Part shown: in pieces, positions 28,653 through 37,032 of the stretch
How positions within the stretch are numbered: position 1 is the first letter of the stretch
Layout: every line of letters begins with the position of its first letter
Assembly: GCF_900890425.1 (NCBI RefSeq)
Contig: NZ_CAAHFG010000004.1
Coordinates: 1,036,330-1,100,329, forward strand
DNA: 64,000 nt
Direction of reading: 5' to 3'
Source of the DNA: Pontiella desulfatans
GTDB lineage: Bacteria > Verrucomicrobiota > Kiritimatiellia > Kiritimatiellales > Pontiellaceae
Position numbers and translations under genes: made by a program
The notes under the pieces: generated by a model
The model's input: only the letters and a program-made list of their open reading frames with translations
Told to the model about the DNA's origin: nothing
Database searches by the model: none

Positions 28653-29738
28653 GCCTATCCGATTAACACAGGCTAGGTCGAATCTTTCGATTCCCTTGCG
28701 GCTTTATAAAAGTTTTGCACAGTCGGAGACTCCACCTGGACCGCAATTTTCAGCACACTCTCGAAGCCTACCATGGGCCAGAATCGGCGATTGAACCGGA
28801 ATACGAATTCGTTGAGATAGCCCTGCAAGTGCGCCGAACTCACGCCGTGGTGTGTTCCCAGAAGCCAGGCATCAAGATTTCCGAATACAATGTGAATCAT
28901 CGGAAGATGCTGGTCCGTTTTGGCCTGATCCCCTCTGATGGGCACGGCGATGTGTTTGTACCCCAATCCATGCAAGTTGTCATAGCCCGTCCATCCGTCG
29001 GTTCGTACTTCGGCTTTCTTCTGGACGTTGGTCACAAGGATCGGCTCCAGCGTTTCCTGCTTTCGGTTGGGAACAACCTGAAGCCGCAACCTTCCCGCAA
29101 TAAAACTCCGTCCATGTCCTCCCTGATGCTGTGGACGCTGCCCTGATGGCAGGTTCGGATCAGGCCCCAGAGCCTTCTTGCGAGGCATAACTTCCACCAT
29201 ACCAACAACAAGTGTTTTGTGATGCCGTCCCCGGCCCTCCCCTTGGGTTGTGCCACCGACGAACGTCTCATCCACCTCAACGGGCCACTTGGAACCAATT
29301 CGGTCTCGCTCTGGCCGAACCATAGCCATGCGCAACTTGTGCAGAATCAGAAACGCAGTTTCGTAACGTTTGATACCGAGCTGCCGCTGGAATTGCAGAG
29401 CACTCATACCCGGGGTCTGCGTCGTCACCAGGTAGGCAGCCCAAAACCAAATCGTCAGGGGGAGTTGTGTTCGGTGCATAATTGTTCCTGCTGTGAGGCT
29501 GGCCTGATTCCCGCATTGCCTACATTCCAGCACGCGGGGTCTGGCTCGAAGTCGCCAAGGGTCACCGACGTTTCCACAGGACGGGCATTCGAAACCCGCT
29601 GGCCACCTGACATGCTCCAGATGGTGCAAGCAGGATGACTCATCAGGAAAGCGATGTTGAAACTCCAACAGGGTTCGAGGGTAATTCGACATGCGTTAGG
29701 GTGTGCCAAAAACACCAACCTGTGTCAATCGGATAGGC
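28653..29738 (-). mobile_element. IS1595-type insertion sequence, intact
   Basis: The 1086-bp element is bounded by 22-bp inverted repeats (28653-28674 and 29717-29738; GCCTATCCGATT.. ends, 20/22 matching). Flanks are 14-bp copies ATGGCTTGTAT followed by CCT or TTT (28639-28652 and 29739-29752), with two mismatches. It carries one full-length transposase and interrupts a GIY-YIG nuclease gene. The duplication seems longer than the 8 bp usually given for this family. Confidence 0.9.
28673..29692 (-). CDS. IS1595-family (ISXO2-like) transposase
   Basis: 339 residues. The N-terminus has a zinc ribbon (CPSC near 38 and CRQC near 58) preceded by HLEHVRWPAGFECP, the standard ISXO2-like leader. The catalytic core shows WPVEVDETFVGG with the first Asp, VRTDGWTGYDN with the second, and a late LNEFVFRFNRRF block carrying the third acidic or Asn position. 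The length is normal and no frameshift is seen, so the enzyme should be active. It moves the 1086-bp element by cut-and-paste or copy-paste transposition. It is transcribed in the same direction as the GIY-YIG gene it disrupts. Confidence 0.95.
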   Translation of the reverse strand: MSNYPRTLLEFQHRFPDESSCLHHLEHVRWPAGFECPSCGNVGDPWRLRARPRVLECRQCGNQASLTAGTIMHRTQLPLTIWFWAAYLVTTQTPGMSALQFQRQLGIKRYETAFLILHKLRMAMVRPERDRIGSKWPVEVDETFVGGTTQGEGRGRHHKTLVVGMVEVMPRKKALGPDPNLPSGQRPQHQGGHGRSFIAGRLRLQVVPNRKQETLEPILVTNVQKKAEVRTDGWTGYDNLHGLGYKHIAVPIRGDQAKTDQHLPMIHIVFGNLDAWLLGTHHGVSSAHLQGYLNEFVFRFNRRFWPMVGFESVLKIAVQVESPTVQNFYKAARESKDST

Positions 29739-29890
29739 ATGGCTTGTATTTTGAGGTATGCGGAGATCCGCCCTCATTGTGTTTATTTAGGCGGGATTTG
29801 AGATCATCGGTGAGGCCGATGTAAGTTTGGCCGGGATTTGCGATGCTCCGAATGAGGTAAACGTAGTGCATGACTTTTCCTTATGGACGT

Positions 29891-30030
29891 GCCAAGTCCT
29901 CCTTCGCTAAAGCTTCGGCGGACAGCCCTCGCCAATTCTCCGGCTTGCCAGCCGAAGGCGGTTGCCAAGTCCTCCTTCGCTAAAGCTTCGGCGGACAGCC
30001 CTCGCCAATTCTCCGGCTTGCCAGCCGAAG
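29891..30030. repeat. Two tandem copies of a 67-bp repeat, 73-bp period
   Basis: Copies at 29891-29957 and 29964-30030 are identical (GCCAAGTCCTCCTTCGCTAA ... GCCAGCCGAAG). They contain internal inverted stretches such as TTCGCTAAAGCTTCGGCGG against later AAGCCTTGGCGAAGG. Any translation gives low-complexity Ala/Lys/Ser text and is not believed to be a gene. The 438 bp between 29872 and 30309 hold nothing else recognisable apart from the terminator-free 3' side of the Fic operon. Confidence 0.85.
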
Positions 30031-30309
30031 CCTTGGCGAAGGCTGGTGGAGGACGCGTCGTCGATAAACAATTCACGCTCCGCCCGCCCGTCATTCACAA
30101 CCTCTTCAACAGCAGCTTCATACGAATCGTATATTTCCCAGGGCGAGAGTTGTGAAAAAGGAAGCGATTTAACCAAATTTCCTTTCTCCGTTTTCTCCGC
30201 GAGTTTGCGGGTGCTATTTTGACTCCAGTTTACAGCATAAAAACCGCGTCAGAATCTTCCGTATCACAGCAGTTGTCATAGCTTTGTCACAGCTTCGTGT
30301 CGCAGCTTG

Positions 30310-31362
30310 TCACAGCTCCGCTAAAGCATAGTGACGAGTGGGATCTGTTGCTCCTGCACCAATTTCTAAAATGACCTCTTTATCCAGCATACCCTTGAGG
30401 TCTCGTTGCAAGCTACGTCGATTTACATCGGGGCAGATACCTTCAAAGTCCTGAATGGTCAGTTTTCTGTTTTGAAGCAAATAACCCAGAGCTTTGCCTT
30501 GGCGTTCATTCAGACTGTGCTTCTGAACCAGAACGTCGCGGCGGATAACCTGCTCGCCTCGCTCTTTCACTTCGATCATCTGGGTTTCGAGCCCCGTGAT
30601 GAAATAGTCAAGCCAGCCGGTCATATCCATATCGTTTTCTCGAACGCTTTGGATCTTTTTGTAAAAAGTGGGTCGGTCGCGGTCGTAGTATTCGCTGATG
30701 GTAAACAGCCGCTTGAAGTCGTATCCAGCTTTGTACAGGCAAAGCGTGGACAGCAGGCGCGAGGCGCGTCCATTTCCATCGAGGAATGGATGAATGTGCA
30801 CCAACTGGAACTGAGCAATACCGCTGACCAACACCGGGTGAATATCAAGATCGCTGTTCAGCCATTTGACCATTTCCGACATCATGATCGGCACGTCCGC
30901 CGCGCCGGGCGGGGTATAGATGACTTGACCAGTTGCCGCATTGGCCACATAGTTTTGAATGCGCCGGTAGTTTCCAGGATCAGCTTTGCCGCCGCGAACG
31001 CCATCCACCAGTTTACGGTGAATCTCCCGAATCATACCTTCATGGATCGGATCCCCGCTGTCCAGGCACTCGGATACAAATCCAAAGGCCGAGCGATAAT
31101 TGAGCAGTTCCCGCGCATCATCCGGGTCAGCCTCCGGCACCGCTTCTCCGCGCCATAAACGTTCTGCCTGGTCCAGTGTCAGATGCGTTCCTTCAATATG
31201 GGTTGTATGATGCGCCTCTTTGATCAATGCCTCAGCGCCCATATCCCGCACCCAGTCATCCGACAAACGCGCCGCCTCCAAAAAACCACGCGCCCGCTCA
31301 ATCTGCGTGATCGCGGCGGTCATGCGGTTGGTGATGGTGAATTTGGGTGTGAAGGTGGTCAT
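30310..31362 (-). CDS. Fic-domain protein with N-terminal inhibitory motif (class II)
   Basis: 350 residues. The Fic active site HPFLDGNGR is at 191-199; His191 is the catalytic base for transfer of AMP or another phosphate-linked group to a target hydroxyl. The helix [10 protein letters not shown] carries the (S/T)xxxE(G/N) inhibitory motif (Thr53, Glu57, Gly58), which in class II Fic proteins blocks ATP binding until relieved. A C-terminal winged-helix-like region (about 280-350, [23 protein letters not shown]) follows. Its start overlaps the RNA ligase stop by 4 bp, so it is the last gene of the defence operon. Targets are unknown; it may act as a toxin or modify a neighbour's product. Confidence 0.93.
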   Translation of the reverse strand: MTTFTPKFTITNRMTAAITQIERARGFLEAARLSDDWVRDMGAEALIKEAHHTTHIEGTHLTLDQAERLWRGEAVPEADPDDARELLNYRSAFGFVSECLDSGDPIHEGMIREIHRKLVDGVRGGKADPGNYRRIQNYVANAATGQVIYTPPGAADVPIMMSEMVKWLNSDLDIHPVLVSGIAQFQLVHIHPFLDGNGRASRLLSTLCLYKAGYDFKRLFTISEYYDRDRPTFYKKIQSVRENDMDMTGWLDYFITGLETQMIEVKERGEQVIRRDVLVQKHSLNERQGKALGYLLQNRKLTIQDFEGICPDVNRRSLQRDLKGMLDKEVILEIGAGATDPTRHYALAEL

Positions 31363-32090
31363 GAGCTTGTCTCCTCATTTTTATCCAGCACTGCACTCTT
31401 TCCCTCCCAAACCGTCGAAGCGAGCGTATTCGATCTTATGGGCGCACGCGACCAATGTTCATCAACGGCCTGAATAAAAGAAGACCGAACAAGTTTTGCG
31501 CGTTTCGTCAGCCACTGTCCGTGTTCCGCCCGGAGATAAAGTCCTTCAGCAGGATCATCTGATATTTTTGATTGCGCTAACATCAGTTCTATCTCCGACA
31601 GAGAAAAGCGCCCTTGGGCCACCTGTGGGACTTTGGTGACTTCCATTTGTTCGAACAACTCATTTCGGCGCATAACTGAGAGGAATTTCTTTTCATGCTT
31701 ATCATAAAGATCAAATCCAAGAAACCAATCGGGCAGATGGTTGTAATGAACAGAATGCTGAGCCCAACACCACTCGCCAAAAAGGATATAACGGTCAGTT
31801 AATATTTCAAACAGCAGATCTAATTTAGGTTGCAGCCATTGTTCCAGTTTTTTCCACTGTCCTACGGCAGGAAACGTCAAATATGCCCCCCTATTTTGAC
31901 AGAGCAAACCTCCCTCTGAATCAAAGGATATTCCCAAATTTGCGCCATCAACTTTTTCTTCAACAATCAGTTTATTCAGGAGGAAATCATCTTGTTCTGC
32001 TTTTGACAGAACCTTGTCGCCCCGAACGACCACGCCTTCTAGCGTCGTCAGGTGAGGGGTTGATGGGAATTTGTAAAACGAGTCATTCAC
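31359..32090 (-). CDS. RNA ligase family protein (nucleotidyltransferase)
   Basis: 243 residues. Covalent nucleotidyltransferase motifs are visible: motif [11 protein letters not shown] with the adenylated Lys46, motif III-like [12 protein letters not shown] and IFWLGFDLYD-type text (written [10 protein letters not shown]), motif IV EGLYLR and motif V KRAKLVR. This set is that of Rnl2/T4-type RNA ligases and small mRNA-capping-like ligases, which seal 3'-OH/5'-phosphate breaks in RNA using ATP. The protein lacks the large C-terminal domain of replicative DNA ligases. The gene overlaps both neighbours by 4 bp. Placed directly after a PIN-like nuclease, it may repair RNA which that nuclease cuts. 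Confidence 0.85.
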   Translation of the reverse strand: MNDSFYKFPSTPHLTTLEGVVVRGDKVLSKAEQDDFLLNKLIVEEKVDGANLGISFDSEGGLLCQNRGAYLTFPAVGQWKKLEQWLQPKLDLLFEILTDRYILFGEWCWAQHSVHYNHLPDWFLGFDLYDKHEKKFLSVMRRNELFEQMEVTKVPQVAQGRFSLSEIELMLAQSKISDDPAEGLYLRAEHGQWLTKRAKLVRSSFIQAVDEHWSRAPIRSNTLASTVWEGKSAVLDKNEETSS

Positions 32091-32617
32091 GTCCCTATTT
32101 TCTCCGCATACTTACCCTGAATGTATGAAGCACACATGAATTGTACCGTGATATTGCAGATACTTAGCGCATCTTTCCATCCCCACCATTTGCTATCTGT
32201 TGCCTGAAGAATGGTTGGCTTGTTTGGATGTGTATTCGCAACGGCAACAAACTTGCGATCTGAAATGTCGAATTCCGTTAGATCCGCATGCTGGGGAAAT
32301 TCATTGTATGAATCTCCGTTCTTTGTGATTTCAACGCGTTGATGATCTGGCAAAGCGTACCGATTATCATGCACCCACTTCATAAAGCAGTCCCCCATAC
32401 CGGGACTCCCACTCATTGAAAGCTGTTGCCGATATTCATCAAAAATTTCGTCACCTGCATCCAACACAACTCCCTTTTTCTTGATGACATGCTCTATCGC
32501 TTCAATGCATGCAAGAACGCACTCATCAGGCACATCAGAGGTTGGGTCAGGCTGAGTGGCCAGATTAGCTGTTTTGGCGACATTCGTATCCACCACGCAT
32601 AAATTGGGATAGCTCAT
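32087..32617 (-). CDS. PIN-like nuclease domain protein
   Basis: 176 residues. The N-terminus CVVDTNVAKTAN fits strand 1 of a PIN domain with Asp10; DEIFDEY gives the helix acid (Asp60/Glu61); DISDRKFVAVA gives Asp117/Asp120; and QATDSKWW gives Asp141. These are the positions of the four metal-binding acids of PIN ribonucleases. No other domain is present. It overlaps the ATPase gene by 4 bp upstream and the RNA ligase gene by 4 bp downstream, so the products are likely made in fixed ratio. PIN nucleases usually cut tRNA, rRNA or mRNA; the substrate here is unknown. Confidence 0.75.
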   Translation of the reverse strand: MSYPNLCVVDTNVAKTANLATQPDPTSDVPDECVLACIEAIEHVIKKKGVVLDAGDEIFDEYRQQLSMSGSPGMGDCFMKWVHDNRYALPDHQRVEITKNGDSYNEFPQHADLTEFDISDRKFVAVANTHPNKPTILQATDSKWWGWKDALSICNITVQFMCASYIQGKYAEKIGT

Positions 32618-34020
32618 TCAGAAAGCTCCGTATTTAGAGATTTCTGCTCCATCCGTTTTTTCATGGCCGCCTTGGCTTGTCCGGTAATATCACCCATTTC
32701 ATCGCCAAAAAAGTTTGGCGGCCAGTTCAAAATACTGCCAAACATATCAATCTGTAAGGGTTCTAATTTTGCAGGTGTTCTACTGACATTCGCAAAATAG
32801 GCCGAGACTTTTTCTTGCGACACAGCATCTTCTGCAATTCTTCGCTGCAAGCGTCTCAAAAAATGCTCTGAATGGGTTTCAATAACCAATTGAATATTCC
32901 GGTCGCAGCCGTTTTCTCTAGAGTTAATCACGTCAATCAGTACATCGGCTAACGCCGATTGTGCATTAGGATGAAGATGAATTTCGGGCTGTTCCATAAT
33001 AATGATGGAATTTGCCGGAGCATAAAAACATTGCACCAACACAGGAAGTACTTGTGAGATACCAAACCCTACATCCGGCAAATCCACCCAATCTCTGGAA
33101 CCTTTCGTGCGAACTTTCACCTCATATTCTTGACGCTGTTTTGAAATTGGATTCACTCGAAATTCTTCAATCAGGCTCATTTGCTTTAGCTTCATCGCAA
33201 TAATTTGCTCAAAAGGTTTCGTGGCTTTTTTATACCCCATACTGATTTTTCGGTTTCTGGCTGCCAGAATGGCCGCAATCGTATTTTCACCTGAATAGCC
33301 AACACTCTCCGGTTCCATTCCCGTCCAGGAATATAAGCGCTCCACTTTTGTGCGTAGTGGCCCTAAATAACAAATGGATCTAAATAGCTTTTCGTGCAGT
33401 AGATTTAAGTCCTGAACAAAATCAGCGTTCTGGTGATACGCAACCACCTCATCAGGAAAACCATAAAATCGAACCGGCGCTCCGGGATACCAGACACGGC
33501 CTTTATTGCGCTTAAGCGAAAAACCAGTGGCGTCCACTTTGTAATCCGATTTTGAATCCGCTTTTCGTTCCATCCCCACGGACAAGCTTCCCTCTGTATC
33601 CTTCTTGAGCTCATATTGGAATTTATCAACCACCAGCATATGCTGATCCTTATTGCCTAGCCCTGCTTCAGCATCGAATCTTATCGCACTATATTCATAC
33701 GATTGGCCCGAGTTCGGATCTTTGAATTTAGTCGAAACAGGCAAAGTCCATTCATACTCAAAACTAATCTTATTTTCCGGATCACGGTGAAATACCATTT
33801 CCTGATAAGAACCCAGCTGTACGGCAGAGTTTTTGCTGCCCGGATGAAACACCGCCTTGCGATCCGGTGACTCGACCGTCTGCTTCAACATCATCAGAAA
33901 CTGACCGATGCTCGACTTGCCTGAACTGTTGGCGCCAAAGAATAGAGAAATCGGAGCCATGCGAATCGCATCCGTATCCTTCCAACCCTTAAAATTTTGT
34001 ATGCGTAACTGCTTCAACAT
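32614..34020 (-). CDS. AAA/ABC-type ATPase (DUF3696-like, OLD/RecF-related)
   Basis: 468 residues. Walker A is GANSSGKSS (29-37) in the SMC/OLD-type setting LRIQNFKGW..ISLFFGANSSGKSS, and Walker B is IIIMEQPEIHLHP with Glu343 as the likely catalytic acid. The C-terminus (SEHFLRRLQRRIAEDAVSQEKVSAYF, then LNWPPNFFGDE) resembles the DUF3696 tail. No TOPRIM or nuclease domain is fused, so effector action is probably supplied by the PIN-like protein next door. Such ATPases commonly sense phage or DNA-end states in defence systems. It starts 40 bp after hsdS. Confidence 0.88.
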   Translation of the reverse strand: MLKQLRIQNFKGWKDTDAIRMAPISLFFGANSSGKSSIGQFLMMLKQTVESPDRKAVFHPGSKNSAVQLGSYQEMVFHRDPENKISFEYEWTLPVSTKFKDPNSGQSYEYSAIRFDAEAGLGNKDQHMLVVDKFQYELKKDTEGSLSVGMERKADSKSDYKVDATGFSLKRNKGRVWYPGAPVRFYGFPDEVVAYHQNADFVQDLNLLHEKLFRSICYLGPLRTKVERLYSWTGMEPESVGYSGENTIAAILAARNRKISMGYKKATKPFEQIIAMKLKQMSLIEEFRVNPISKQRQEYEVKVRTKGSRDWVDLPDVGFGISQVLPVLVQCFYAPANSIIIMEQPEIHLHPNAQSALADVLIDVINSRENGCDRNIQLVIETHSEHFLRRLQRRIAEDAVSQEKVSAYFANVSRTPAKLEPLQIDMFGSILNWPPNFFGDEMGDITGQAKAAMKKRMEQKSLNTELSE

Positions 34021-34060
34021 AATGGAACTCCATCTACTCTGGTTTTAAATTGCTGTGTGC

Positions 34061-35596
34061 TTACTTTTTCAAAGCCTCTCGAATAATGCGAGCCTCTTCA
34101 TCAGGGGCGCGGGCCTTCAGTTGGGTCGCGGGCGAAAAGGCTTCTTTGAGGACGGCTTGGAGGAGGCGGTCGGCGTGCTGGCGGGAGTGCTCGATTTCCT
34201 GTTCAAGCTCGCGGCAGTGCGCCATCAGCGCCTCCACCCGCTCTACAATCGCCGCTTGTTCGGCTAGGGGTGGGAGGGGGAACAATAAGTTCTTGAGCTT
34301 ACTGCCACTAACATTTGGCTGCGCACCACGAGCTGCATCAATCAGCTGCTCCCAGTAGCATGGACTTCCTAGGTACATTTTTATAAACACCGCTAATTCA
34401 ATAAAGGAAGGAATGACACGAACCAAATATGATGCAAAAACCGATTGAACAGGAAGAGCATCAACCAAATAGGACTTCCCCACAGTCCCACCAGTTCGTG
34501 CGATGAGAATATCACCCACATTAAGAAGGTATTTCCTTCGCTCTTTATCCGTACATGCACAACCAGGAACTGACTCCCAGTTAACACGATCATTTTGAAT
34601 ATCTGTAATACGGAGCAACCGGGTTTCTTTTTTATTCACATCTGCTGAAGCAGTGAATCCATAATGAATATCTCTCGACATATCCATCAACCGACACCAC
34701 TCCCATCCTTCCGGAATGCCGAAAGGAATTTCTTCAGGGGTGATGGGCGGGAGCGGTTTTTGTTTCCGGATTTTCTTGTCGGCGATGAGCTGATCTTTTT
34801 CTTTTTGGATGCGTTTGAGCAGTTCGGCGGCGGGTTCGGTGGCGGGGTTTTCTGCGCGCCACTGTTCCGTCAGCTTTCCCTGAATCGCCTCCTGCAAAAT
34901 AGCCTGCTTTAGTTTTCCCAACAGCGCCTCTTGGTGCGTGATTTCCGACGCCAGTTCCACTTGCCTTTTCTGAGAAGTTAAAACTTCTTCGATTTCAGGA
35001 ACGATATTCGAATTCTCTGAATCAGATGCTATTGCAACTATTTCATCCTGAACAGAGCGTTCAAACTTAGGCAACTTTAGAGCAGAAAGCTTTTTGGCAT
35101 TAACGCTGGGTCGGAATTCATCACGATTGAGAGAGGTAATTTGTCCCCAATAGAAATAGCTGTTCAAAAAAATAGAGATGAACGCGGGGTTCGTATTGGA
35201 ATTTGCCCGAATTCGAATCAAATAGCCTGCAAAGATCGAATCTTTTGGCGGTGACAAAACCATGAAGCTTTTTCCAGTAGTTCCACCTGTTCTGGCAATA
35301 ATCAGATCGTGATCATTGAGCAGGTATCCATCGGGATCGTCACACTTACAAAAGGGCACGGAATCCCAATCAATTTTCCCGTTAGTAATATCGCTAATGC
35401 GGACGAACCGATTTGTCCCAGAGTCTTTTGCGGCGGCGTTGAATCCGTATTGCGTGCCCTCAATGTAATGCGAAAGAGGAACTTCATTTTCTGCGAGTGA
35501 TCCAAAGTGGCGAAGGAGCATAGTGTTCTTAATTAAACGTTCCTTTTCATCCTTCTCCGAAACAAACGTAAGTGGGATATACTTTGCCTCTATCAT
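34061..35596 (-). CDS. hsdS: Type I restriction-modification specificity subunit
   Basis: 511 residues with two target-recognition domains, each followed by a coiled-coil spacer (about 180-260 and 465-510). The two domains share the pattern YGFxAxA..RxxRIxDI..W(D/E)SVPxCxC and LIARTGG.TGKS, so they are clearly related to each other. HsdS binds a bipartite DNA site, each domain reading one half; with similar domains the halves may be alike. The stop is followed after 40 bp by the ATPase gene, and the start overlaps the hsdM stop by one base, so the gene is translationally coupled. Confidence 0.94.
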   Translation of the reverse strand: MIEAKYIPLTFVSEKDEKERLIKNTMLLRHFGSLAENEVPLSHYIEGTQYGFNAAAKDSGTNRFVRISDITNGKIDWDSVPFCKCDDPDGYLLNDHDLIIARTGGTTGKSFMVLSPPKDSIFAGYLIRIRANSNTNPAFISIFLNSYFYWGQITSLNRDEFRPSVNAKKLSALKLPKFERSVQDEIVAIASDSENSNIVPEIEEVLTSQKRQVELASEITHQEALLGKLKQAILQEAIQGKLTEQWRAENPATEPAAELLKRIQKEKDQLIADKKIRKQKPLPPITPEEIPFGIPEGWEWCRLMDMSRDIHYGFTASADVNKKETRLLRITDIQNDRVNWESVPGCACTDKERRKYLLNVGDILIARTGGTVGKSYLVDALPVQSVFASYLVRVIPSFIELAVFIKMYLGSPCYWEQLIDAARGAQPNVSGSKLKNLLFPLPPLAEQAAIVERVEALMAHCRELEQEIEHSRQHADRLLQAVLKEAFSPATQLKARAPDEEARIIREALKK

Positions 35597-37020
35597 TACG
35601 CTTCCAAACCTTGAAGAATACTATCTATTTTAACCTGACTTTTCCGAAGTGCAGCTATGATTTCCCCTTTACTCAGAATCTCTTCATCATCTGGGATAAC
35701 AGGATTTTTCACATCCAAATCAAAACCAGCTTTGAGATCATCAACGCTGACCTTCCACGCATTTTCATTTTCTTCGCGGTCGTCCCACCAGTCGATCAGC
35801 GGGGTGAATTCCTCAAATTGGATGGGCTTGGTTTTGGAATAGCTTTTTTGTCCTTCGGGCAGTTGGTGCTCCCAATACCAGATTTCTTTAGTCGGCGTGC
35901 CTTTTTGGAAGAACAGCAGATTGGTGGAAACAGTGGCAGGATGGAAGGTGGACTGCGGCAGGCGAATGATGGTGTGCAGGTTGCAGTCGGTCAGCAGTTT
36001 TTCACGGATGCGCGCCTTATAGCCGTCGCCGGTGATGCACCCGTCGGGCAACACAATCGCACAGCGTCCGCCGGGCTTGAGCAATTGCAGCATGAGGATG
36101 ACGAAGAGGTCGGCGGATTCGCGGCAACGGAAGGAGGCTGGAAAGTTGGTTTCAACGCCTTCGGCAATGCCCGCTCCAAAAGGTGGGTTGGCGAGAATTA
36201 CGTCGACCTGTTGTTTGGGGCCGATGGTGTTGTATTCGGTCTTGAGGCTGTCGCGGTAGTGCCAGTCGGGGACTTCCAAACCATGGAGAATCAGGTTGGT
36301 CAGGCCGAGGACGTACGCCACGGGTTTGTATTCCCACCCGGCGATGGACGTTTGCAGGACGGCTTCGTCGTCGAGGGTTTTGACCTCGCTGTCGCGAATG
36401 TAATCAATGGCGGCAGAAAGGAAGCCTCCGGTTCCTGCGGCGGGATCGAGCACCTTTTCACCGAGGGTGGGATTCGTCATCTGCGTCATGAGCTGGGTAA
36501 TGGCGCGAGGCGTGTAATACTCACCTTTGTTGCCGGCATCGCGCAGTTCAATCAGGATGGATTCATAGATGGTGCCGAAAATGTGGCGGTCTTCGGAATT
36601 ATTGAAATCGAAGCCATTCAACTGGTTGATGACTTTGCGCATGGCAAAGCCGGATTTCATATAGTTGTTGAGCCCGTCAAATACCTCGCGCACAAGGGAG
36701 GCGCGTTGCGGGTGGTGCGGCGCATTCAGATTCTTCAGCTTCGCGAAGAGTCCGTCGGACGGGTGGTCGATGAAAAGTAACAGCTCGTCGCCGGTGAGTC
36801 CCTCGGGATCAACGGCCCAGCTACGCCACTGGAATTGTTCAGGGATAACAGAGGTGTATCCTTCGCGGATGCATTCAAGCTCCAGGTCTTTTTCGTCGAG
36901 GATTTTGAGGAAAATCATCCAGCCGAGCTGTTCCAGTCGCTGGGCGTCGCCGGAAATACCCCGGTCTTCATCGCGCATGATATTGCGCACATTTTTTACA
37001 ATGGAGGAAATATTAGCCAT
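35596..37020 (-). CDS. hsdM: Type I restriction-modification DNA methyltransferase subunit
   Basis: 474 residues, near the usual length. An N-terminal helical HsdM_N domain (about 1-140) precedes the N6-adenine methyltransferase domain, with SAM-binding DPAAGTGGF at 192-200 and catalytic NPPF at 278-281. It methylates adenine in the site read by HsdS, protecting host DNA; two HsdM and one HsdS form the methylase, to which HsdR is added. It lies 12 bp after the hsdR stop. No frameshift or loss of key residues is visible, so the methylase should be active. Confidence 0.97.
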   Translation of the reverse strand: MANISSIVKNVRNIMRDEDRGISGDAQRLEQLGWMIFLKILDEKDLELECIREGYTSVIPEQFQWRSWAVDPEGLTGDELLLFIDHPSDGLFAKLKNLNAPHHPQRASLVREVFDGLNNYMKSGFAMRKVINQLNGFDFNNSEDRHIFGTIYESILIELRDAGNKGEYYTPRAITQLMTQMTNPTLGEKVLDPAAGTGGFLSAAIDYIRDSEVKTLDDEAVLQTSIAGWEYKPVAYVLGLTNLILHGLEVPDWHYRDSLKTEYNTIGPKQQVDVILANPPFGAGIAEGVETNFPASFRCRESADLFVILMLQLLKPGGRCAIVLPDGCITGDGYKARIREKLLTDCNLHTIIRLPQSTFHPATVSTNLLFFQKGTPTKEIWYWEHQLPEGQKSYSKTKPIQFEEFTPLIDWWDDREENENAWKVSVDDLKAGFDLDVKNPVIPDDEEILSKGEIIAALRKSQVKIDSILQGLEA

Positions 37021-37032
37021 AGTTGAGTCTCA

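Larger units (their letters stand above)
28529..29871 (-). pseudogene. GIY-YIG endonuclease gene split by an IS1595-type insertion
   Basis: On the minus strand, 29871-29739 encodes the N-terminal half, MHYVYLIRSIANPGQTYIGL through HTSKYKP; this contains the Y-V-Y and Y-I-G of the GIY-YIG core. After the insertion, 28652-28529 encodes the rest, YKPWEFVTYLAF.. SREQSAAFEAYLKSGSGRAF.. ending KKRLW. Joined, they give a typical single-domain UvrC-Slx1-type protein of about 80 residues. The repeated codons for YKP at both junctions are the target duplication. Neither half alone should be functional. Confidence 0.92.
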
